This document shows positions 56,945 to 64,000 of a stretch of 64,000 nt of DNA, one piece after another. Below the pieces are notes generated by a model. That model was given only the letters and a program-made list of their open reading frames with translations, had not been told where the DNA came from and ran no database searches. The stretch covers positions 140,014,854-140,078,853 of the forward strand of contig JAIOJX010000031.1 in NCBI GenBank assembly GCA_022376925.1, read 5' to 3'. Position 1 is the first letter of the stretch, and every line of letters starts with the position of its first letter. The stretch is from Tragulus kanchil. Taxonomy: Eukaryota; Chordata; Mammalia; Artiodactyla; Tragulidae. A program made the position numbers and the translations under genes.

Positions 56945-58364
56945 AAGTGAGGAGAGCAGACAGAAATCATGCAGTAACACTGTTACCAACAAGAAAGGTT
57001 TCTACCAAGAAGAAAAGGTTTCAAACCGGAGGTCATCAGAGATTCCTAAAACAGTTCCCTCCTTCTTAAGACAAACTGAGGTCAACGTTTAAGAACTCAG
57101 CAACAAGAAATCAGCTCTTGTGAGACACGCAGACTGTCAGGGTCACAAAAACTCCTGAGCAGGAGGGGCCAGAGGCCTAACCTACTTGAGAGTCTAAAAT
57201 TATCCCTGGGAGGCGTCCTCAGCTGAGTCCTGGGGAGTGTCAGTGCCTGAGAAGACCACCAGAAAACCCACTGACCTAAATAATACTCCACTGTGATATA
57301 GGCTGAATATTCATGTTCCTCCCGAACTCATATACTGAAGCTCTGACTCCCATTGTGGGCATATTTGGAGAAAGACCCTTTGAAGAGGTAAATGAGGTTA
57401 AACGAGGTCATAAGGGTAGAGCCCTGTTCCTATAGAATTAGTGTCCTTATGAGAAGAGACATCAGAGAGTCCTCCCTCCCTCCCTCCCTCCCTCCCTCTC
57501 TCTCTCTCATACCTCCACCTACCCACCTTCCTATGACTGCCACTCAGCAAATACACACCTGTGCTCACACGCACACACAGGCACAGCCATGGGAAGACCC
57601 AGTGATAAGCAGGTGTCTGCAATTCAATCAGAGAACTCTCACCTGGCACTGAATCAGCTGGAGCCTTGATCAGCCCTGTAGGTCAGCGTAAGAGCAGAGT
57701 CATCAGACCAGTATCCAGTCTCTTGCCTTGGAACTTCCTCTTATAGACTCCCCGGAAAAAGTGAGGAGAATAGGGCTTCCCTGGTGGCCCAGTGGGTAAG
57801 GACACCGCCTTGCAGTGCAAGAGGCACCGGTTTGATCCCTGGCCTGGGAAGATCCCACATGCTGCTGAGCGGCTGAACCGGTGTGTCCCATTAAGAGCCG
57901 GAGCTCTGGAGCGCATGCGCCCAGAGCCAGTGCTCTACAACGAGAGAGGCCACTGCGGTGGGAGGCCAGGAAATGGAGATGGACGAAAACAGGTAAGTGA
58001 AAGACCAATACAAGTGGCCAAAAGAAACAAGTGAGGAGAGCAGACAGAAATCATGCAGTAACACTGTTACCAACAAGAAAGGTTTCTACCAAGAAGAAAA
58101 GGTTTCAAACCGGAGGTCATCAGAGATTCCTAAAACAGTTCCCTCCTTCTTAAGACAAACTGAGGTCAACGTTTAAGAACTCAGCAACAAGAAATCAGCT
58201 CTTGTGAGACACGCAGACTGTCAGGGTCACAAAAACTCCTGAGCAGGAGGGGCCAGAGGCCTAACCTACTTGAGAGTCTAAAATTATCCCTGGGGAGGGG
58301 CGTCCTCAGCTGAGTCCTGGGGGAGTGTCAGTGCCTGAGAAGACCACCAGAAAACCCACTGACC

Positions 58365-59060
58365 AAGCCCAGCTGAATGTATTAATATCAGACTGCTGCA
58401 GAGAAGGGGTTCACCACCTTCCCAGTCTTGAGGGTGCCCCAGAAGGGGGAGGCCTGGAGAGGACGTGTACAAGACTCAGGGATAAAACCTCAAATGGTTC
58501 AAGGTGAGACATGCAAGGGGAGGCACTGATTAGGACTGGACAGAAGTCAAGACCTTAGAATGGGCAGCCGCACGCGGTGAGGATTTTGAGAAAGGGCTGT
58601 GTTAAACATTCATAGAGGAGCTGTTTGCCTGTATGAGCAAACTCTATGCCCCAACAAATGGGTCGACAGAAATTTCTTAACGCATACAGTGAAGTCATTT
58701 ACTGGTTTCTAGCCTTATCTTCCCAGACAAGCCTTCCCAGGAACAAATAATTAAACCATGTAACCTCAGTTCTCAATCCTGATGTTCAAGATCAATACGG
58801 ATACAGATGGTCTCGTCTCTCACCCTTAGTATATGCGGTAGCCTCCAATATGGTCTAGCGTAGGTTTTTTGTTTGTTTGTTGTGTTTGTTTGAAAACAGT
58901 ATCACCCAACCTGTCTATTCAACTTTTTGAATGCTAGTCTAAACTCTAGACACTTCATAACTCACCCATGGGTCATAATCAGCAATTAGAAAACGTCAGT
59001 CAACTAGATTATTTCAGATGTGTGTGCTGGGAAAAAAGAAGAGAGAGGATAATTTTATAG
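58365..59060. other. Unassigned DNA
   Basis: No repeat family, exon or RNA gene recognised. A (GTTT)n-like stretch lies near 58868-58892. Confidence 0.4.
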
Positions 59061-59482
59061 AGTGGGTCATGGTTACTGGCGCCCACCCAAAAATAGACGT
59101 CTGTCCGGAACCTGTGAATGTAAAAAAAGTGTCTGCCAATGTAATTAAGGATGTTGAGATGAGATCACTCTGGATTACCAGGGTGGACCCTAAATCCAAT
59201 GACAAATATCCTTAGAAGGGAAGGGAAGAAGACACATAGAGAAGGTGACTTGAAGACAGAGTGAATGTTGGAGCCATGCAGCCACAAGCCAAGAAATGCA
59301 GCAGCCAGCAGAAGCTAGGAGAGGCCTGGGACAGATCATCCCGCAGTGCTGCCAGAAGGAACCAAACCGGCCTGCAGCTTCATGTCAGAGGTGGGTCCAG
59401 AACCATGAAAGAATAAATTGCTGTTGTTTGAATCACTCGTTTGTGATACTTTGTTATAGCAGCCCTACCAAATGAATACAAA
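59061..59482 (+). mobile_element. MLT1-like MaLR LTR
   Basis: 'ggaacctgtgaatgtaa', 'gttgagatgagatcactctg', 'ggtggaccctaaatccaatg', 'gcagaagctaggagagg' and 'actttgttatagcagccc' are in MLT1 LTR order and orientation. Confidence 0.8.
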
Positions 59483-59844
59483 AGGGGGTTTGGAAGGCGG
59501 AACTGTCCTAGATGGATAGTCAGGAAGACTTTCCTGAAGTGGTAATATTTACACGAAGTTTTAGATGAGACATTGTCATCCAAGCACAGAGGACAGTAAA
59601 TGCAAAGGCTCCGAGGCTGGAGAAGACGGGCATGTGCCAGGAGCTAGTCAGAGGTCCAGCACTCCTAGGGGCTAGAGGTGAACCCACAACCACATCCAGG
59701 GATAACATGCTCACCACGAAGAAGAGCAGGAACTTGTGAAGGAGCTTAAAGAGGGGATGCTGATGGCAGCAGAGGGAGGGAGGTAAATTTGTGTAGAGCA
59801 GCAGCAAGTCTCCTGGAGACAAGTGAATTCTATGTTGCTAGGCA

Positions 59845-60063
59845 TGTGCATGTGTGCGTGGTCAGTTATGTCCGACTCCTTTGCAGCCTCATGGATTGTA
59901 GCCCACGAGGCTCCTCAGTGCATGGGATTTTCCAGGCGAGAATACTAGAGTGGGCTGCCATTTCCTTCTGCAGGGAATCTTCCCAACTCAGGGACCGAAC
60001 TCATGTCTCCTGTTTCTCCTGCATTGCCGGTGGATGCTTTACCACCTGAGCCACAGGGGAAGT
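59845..60063 (-). mobile_element. Bov-tA SINE, reverse orientation
   Basis: 'ggtcagttatgtccgactcc', 'gggctgccatttccttctg' and inverted head 'tgagccacaggggaag'. Duplicate about 60930-61146. Confidence 0.9.
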
Positions 60064-60135
60064 TTCTAAGTAGCACATTGCAAAGGCCCCGAAGCAGAAA
60101 AAGCAGAAATTTGGAGGAACATACACTCAAAGTGA

Positions 60136-60327
60136 GGCTTCCCAGGTGGCATTAGTGGTAAAGATCCCGCCTGCCAATGCAGGAGACATATGAGATATGG
60201 GTTTGATCCTGGGTCAGGAAGATCCCCTGGAGAAGGAAGTGGCAAGCCACTCCAGTATTCTTGCCTGGAGAATCCCATGGACGGAGGAGCCTAGCAGGCT
60301 ATAGTCCATGGGGTTACAAAGAGTTGG
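60136..60327 (+). mobile_element. Bov-tA SINE with target-site duplication
   Basis: Head ggcttcccaggtggcattag, 'gatcccctggagaaggaag', 'gtattcttgcctggagaatc'. Flanks ta[c/t]actcaaag before and after. Forms an inverted pair with the copy 70 bases upstream. Duplicate about 61219-61411. Confidence 0.9.
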
Positions 60328-61639
60328 AGGTATACTCAAAGAGATTTGCCCTTAGACCAGGTTCAGACATGCCCACCTGGCTCTCACATACTTTTGAAGG
60401 AAGGCTGCATCTCTTAATCCGTGCCTTGTTGGGAGAATAATGAGACAGTATCTATCTATCAACATTTAAATGTTTAATAGTCCTTGAAACAGCCATCCCA
60501 TTGCTAGAAATACAGTTCATATAAAATTTATGCATAAGCACAAAGATCCATGTTCATGAATGTGATGGTTTATTTGGGGTCAGTCTAAAATCCCAAGATG
60601 CCCAGATAGTTTATGAACTGTTATTCTAGATTTTTCTGTTTTAGGATAAGATTTACATTTAAATGGACATTGAGTAAAACAGACTGCCCTCCATAATGTG
60701 GGTGGGTCTCATCCAATCAGCTGAAGGCCTGAATAGAGGTCCAGCACTCCTAGGGGCTAGAGGTGAACCCACAACCACATCCAGGGATAACATGCTCACC
60801 ACGAAGAAGAGCAGGAACTTGTGAAGGAGCTTAAAGAGGGGATGCTGATGGCAGCAGAGGGAGGGAGGTAAATTTGTGTAGAGCAGCAGCAAGTCTCCTG
60901 GAGACAAGTGAATTCTATGTTGCTAGGCATGTGCATGTGCGTGGTCAGTTATGTCCGACTCCTTTGCAGCCTCATGGATTGTAGCCCACGAGGCTCCTCA
61001 GTGCATGGGATTTTCCAGGCGAGAATACTAGAGTGGGCTGCCATTTCCTTCTGCAGGGAATCTTCCCAACTCAGGGACCGAACTCATGTCTCCTGTTTCT
61101 CCTGCATTGCCGGTGGATGCTTTACCACCTGAGCCACAGGGGAAGTTTCTAAGTAGCACATTGCAAAGGCCCCGAAGCAGAAAAAGCAGAAATTTGGAGG
61201 AACATACACTCAAAGTGAGGCTTCCCAGGTGGCATTAGTGGTAAAGATCCCGCCTGCCAATGCAGGAGACATATGAGATATGGGTTTGATCCCTGGGTCA
61301 GGAAGATCCCCTGGAGAAGGAAGTGGCAAGCCACTCCAGTATTCTTGCCTGGAGAATCCCATGGACGGAGGAGCCTAGCAGGCTATAGTCCATGGGGTTA
61401 CAAAGAGTTGGAGGTATACTCAAAGAGATTTGCCCTTAGACCAGGTTCAGACATGCCCACCTGGCTCTCACATACTTTTGAAGGAAGGCTGCATCTCTTA
61501 ATCCGTGCCTTGTTGGGAGAATAATGAGACAGTATCTATCTATCAACATTTAAATGTTTAATAGTCCTTGAAACAGCCATCCCATTGCTAGAAATACAGT
61601 TCATATAAAATTTATGCATAAGCACAAAGATCCATGTTC

Positions 61640-62036
61640 ATGAATGTGATGGTTTATTTGGGGTCAGTCTAAAATCCCAAGATGCCCAGATAGTTTATGA
61701 ACTGTTATTCTAGATTTTTCTGTTTTAGGATAAGATTTACATTTAAATGGACATTGAGTAAAACAGACTGCCCTCCATAATGTGGGTGGGTCTCATCCAA
61801 TCAGCTGAAGGCCTGAATAGAGCAAAAGACTGACCTCTTTGAGCAAGAGGAAATTCTCCAAACAGATGACCTTCAGGCTTTAACTGCAGCCTTGACTCTT
61901 TTCCTGGGTCCCGCGCTACAGATTTTAGCCTCCAAAAGCACATGGGCCAATTCTTTAAAATACATCTCTCCCTATGTGTATATATCCAACTCATTCTGTT
62001 TCTCTGGCAACTGGTTACATAGCTATCTTAACGGAA
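61640..62036 (+). mobile_element. Old ERVL/MaLR-type LTR
   Basis: 'tgatggtttatttggggtca', 'gatgcccagatagtttatg', 'ctccataatgtgggtgggtc', 'catccaatcagctgaaggcc', 'ttctgtttctctggcaac' follow a widespread mammalian LTR; family name not assigned. The first 180 bases also occur at about 60556-60738. Confidence 0.65.
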
Positions 62037-62264
62037 ACCAAAAGAGCTCCTTAGCACATTATTAAATGAAGAAAGCACTTCACACAAGAACTAGTAAGAT
62101 ACGACTCTATTCATGATTTTAAAAAATGAAAATTCTCCATGTATGTAGATGTACTAAGATATTTGCCAAACCAGCAGTAAATAGTGGTTACCCTTGAAAT
62201 GAGGAGTGAGTTTGAAGAGGGGATGGTAAAAGGAAACTAAAACTTCTATTTCTTTTTTTTTTAA

Positions 62265-62618
62265 CATTTTTTCTTGCATTTTATTTATTCATTTTTGACT
62301 ATTCTGGGTTTTCACTGCTGCCACAGGCTCTTCTCTACTTGCAGGGAGTGGGGGCTACTCTCTGGTTGAGGTGAGCAGACTTGTTGCGCTGACTTCTCCT
62401 GTTGTGGAACTCTGGCTCCAGGGCTCACGGGCTTCAGTAGTTGTGGCCCATGGGCTCCATCATTGCGGCTCCGAGGCTCTAGAGCACAGGCTCCATAGCT
62501 GTGGCTCACGGGCTTAGCTGCTCTGTAGCTTGTGGGATCTTCCCGGATCAGGGATCGAACTCATGTCTCCTGCATTGGCAGGCGAACTCTTCACCACTGA
62601 GCTACCAGGGAAGGCCAA
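62265..62618 (-). mobile_element. CHR-2-like SINE, reverse orientation, near full length
   Basis: T-rich (TTTA)n start, 'ggctcttctctacttgcagg', 'cttcagtagttgtggccc', 'ctctagagcacaggctcc', inverted B box 'gggatcgaactcatg' and end 'gctaccagggaaggcc'. Confidence 0.88.
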
Positions 62619-62709
62619 AAACTTATGTTTCTTATGCTCCTGTATTATTTGATTCTTCAACCACTAGAACACTTCTAGAATGCATTCCACATTACATTAA
62701 TGATGTAAT

Positions 62710-63112
62710 TTTTTTTCCTGTATCCATTCTCCCCCAAAAGTCCCTCCCATCCAGGCTGGTACATAACATTAAGCAGAGTTCCATGTGCTGAACAATAGTT
62801 TTTGTTACTTATCCATCTCAAACATGACAGTGCGTATTTGACTTTCCCAAAGTCCTCAACCATCCCCTCCCCTCTTCAACCATGAATTCGTTTACTAAGT
62901 TTGTGAGTCTCTGTTTTGTAAATAAGTTCATTTGTATCATTTCTTTTTAAAATCCACATAAAAGGGATGTCATGTGATATTTATCCTTCTCTGTCTGACT
63001 TACTTCACTCAGTATGACATTCTCTAGGTCCATCCATATTGCTGCAAATGGCCTTATTTCATTCTTTTTAGTTCCCAAGTAATATTTCATTATACACACA
63101 CACACACACACA

Positions 63113-63143
<31 letters not shown>

Positions 63144-63405
63144 GCACATACCACATCTTCTTTATCCATTCCTCTGTCGATGGACATTTAGATTGTTTCC
63201 ACGTCTTGGCCATTGTGAACGGTGCTGCAGTGACCACTGGGGAGCATATATCTCTTCAGGTCATGTTTTTCTCTAGATATATGCCCAGGTGTGGGATTGC
63301 AGGGTCCTATGGTAGCTCTATCTTTAGTTTTTTAAGAAATCTCTACACAGTTCTCCATAGTGGCTGTACCAATTGACATTCCTACCAGCAGTGCAGGGAG
63401 GTCAT
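62710..63405 (-). mobile_element. L1 3' end, reverse orientation, with microsatellite in ORF2
   Basis: The minus frame 62947-63237 is L1 ORF2 C-terminus ([19 protein letters not shown], then a repeat-encoded run, then [18 protein letters not shown]). A CA/CGCA microsatellite sits between the two halves without breaking the frame. 3' UTR and A-tail region at 62710-62940. Confidence 0.82.
63093..63149 (+). repeat. (CA)n(CGCA)n compound microsatellite
   Basis: About 10 CA units followed by about 8 CGCA-type units inside the L1 ORF2 region. Confidence 0.9.
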
Positions 63406-63503
63406 TAAGGATGTAATTATTTAAAGTTCTAACCACCAAGGCCCATTACTACCTTTTTAAAATCCTGCCCATTTTTACTCCTAATGTCCTTTCATTATTT
63501 GAT

Positions 63504-63820
63504 CTCCAAGGAGATCAAACCAGTCAATCCTAAAGGAAATCAACCCTGAATATGCACTGGAAGGAAAGATGCTGAAGCTGAAACTCCAATACTTTGGCCA
63601 CCTCATGTGAAGAGCCGACTCACTGGAAAAGATCCTGACGCTGGAAAAGACTGAGGACAGGAGAAGGGATGATAGAGGAAGAGAGGGTTGGATGACATCA
63701 CTGAGACAATGGGCATGAGCTTGAACAAACTTTAGATGGTGAAACACAAGGAAGCCTGGCATGCTATAGTCCATGGGGTCACAGAGTCAGACATGACTAA
63801 GGAACTGGACAACAACAACA
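63504..63820 (+). mobile_element. BovB RTE 3' end with (ACA)n tail
   Basis: 'gagatcaaaccagtcaatcc', 'aaactccaatactttggcc', 'gatgacatcactgagac', 'gtccatggggtcacagagtc' and a tail of caacaacaaca: a complete 3' terminus. Confidence 0.9.
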
Positions 63821-64000
63821 TATATCCCTTATTTGGCTTTGCTTCTTCTTTCCCATCTGTGGGATGGAAGTTCTGACCTCCCTTCCTCTTTTCTTTCCTT
63901 TCTTCCTTTAACAAGCATTTACTGAGTATCTATTACATGCTAAACAAGGCACCAGATGCCTTGGTGAACCATGGCCAAGGTCCCTCAGGGAGGTTGCAGG
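63821..64000. other. Unassigned DNA with an L2-like phrase
   Basis: 'aacaagcatttactgagtat' near 63911 resembles the reverse L2 3' phrase; otherwise nothing recognised. Confidence 0.35.

Larger units (their letters stand above)
56192..58364. repeat. Direct duplication pair D22 (offset about 1084-1088 bp)
   Basis: Left unit about 56192-57276, right unit about 57276-58364. Differences: ctcccagtaaaaag against ctccccggaaaaag, and tgggaggcgtcc against tggggaggggcgtcc near the left edge. Confidence 0.9.
59650..61822. repeat. Direct duplication pair D23 (offset about 1083-1085 bp)
   Basis: Left unit about 59650-60738, right unit about 60735-61822, joined at the shared string agag. Copies differ by one dinucleotide (gtgcatgtgtgcgtgg against gtgcatgtgcgtgg) and one C (tttgatcctgg against tttgatccctgg). 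Confidence 0.92.

Noticed and set aside
205..61822. Direct repeats as a CRISPR array or a satellite
   Set aside because: Units are about 1.1 kb, each pair has a different sequence, and the host is a mammal. There is no short repeat-spacer periodicity.
2861..63914. Many open frames of 60-240 codons on both strands
   Set aside because: Nearly all fall in SINE, L1, BovB or LTR sequence, run across element borders, recur because of the duplications, and often lack an ATG. The shared peptides reading gcttccctggtggtcc-type DNA are the SINE head translated, not a protein family.

Overview
This window is mammalian nuclear DNA from a ruminant. The evidence is the repeat content: Bov-tA SINEs, BovB/ART2 RTE fragments, CHR-1/CHR-2-like tRNA-Glu SINEs and ruminant-type L1 3' ends, together with mammal-wide MIR, MaLR LTRs, L1M and a Tigger-type DNA transposon. 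The species cannot be fixed from sequence alone. Repeat family names are from recall of consensus sequences and were not computed. No intact protein-coding gene is visible. The long open frames are almost all repeats read through.

The dominant structural signal is 23 direct duplications. The right-hand unit starts where the left-hand unit ends, and the offset is about 1.06-1.16 kb (one is about 0.71 kb). They are scattered over the whole window at unrelated sequences and account for roughly 25 kb, so the underlying locus is probably near 39 kb. Mismatches and homopolymer losses cluster at unit edges. Other differences inside the units look allelic. The simplest reading is that contig or gap-fill ends overlapping by about 1.1 kb were joined without trimming, that is, false (partly haplotypic) duplication rather than biology. 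Copy counts and spacings should be read after collapsing these pairs.

Layout: 0-9 kb, SINEs in unassigned DNA and a truncated L1 with a 14-bp target-site duplication (7.93-8.78 kb). 9-17 kb, a chain of four overlapping duplications with Bov-tA, BovB and a MIR split by Bov-tA. 17-18.5 kb, repeat-poor DNA with three exon-like segments. 19-24.7 kb, an old L1M carrying a MaLR LTR, a SINE, a Tigger-type element and a young SINE. 26-33 kb, L1M, Bov-tA pairs and a young L1 3' end with its own SINE insertion. 34-40 kb, a fragmented L1 ORF2 broken by a 1-kb AT-rich tract, BovB and SINEs. 40-50 kb, inverted Bov-tA copies, BovB, a solo class II LTR with a 6-bp target-site duplication, and a SINE-in-SINE. 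51.8-52.1 kb, a CpG island with GC boxes and two minus-strand splice donors, the best promoter candidate. 53-64 kb, unassigned DNA, MaLR/ERVL-type LTRs, inverted Bov-tA, and an L1 3' end with a CA/CG microsatellite.

The most interesting biological element is a recently mobile tRNA-Glu-like SINE, called SINE-X here. It has about 14 independent copies, most with visible target-site duplications, and a body that I do not recognise in the usual Bov-tA, CHR-1 or CHR-2 consensus. It appears as at least two subfamilies with linked diagnostic differences.
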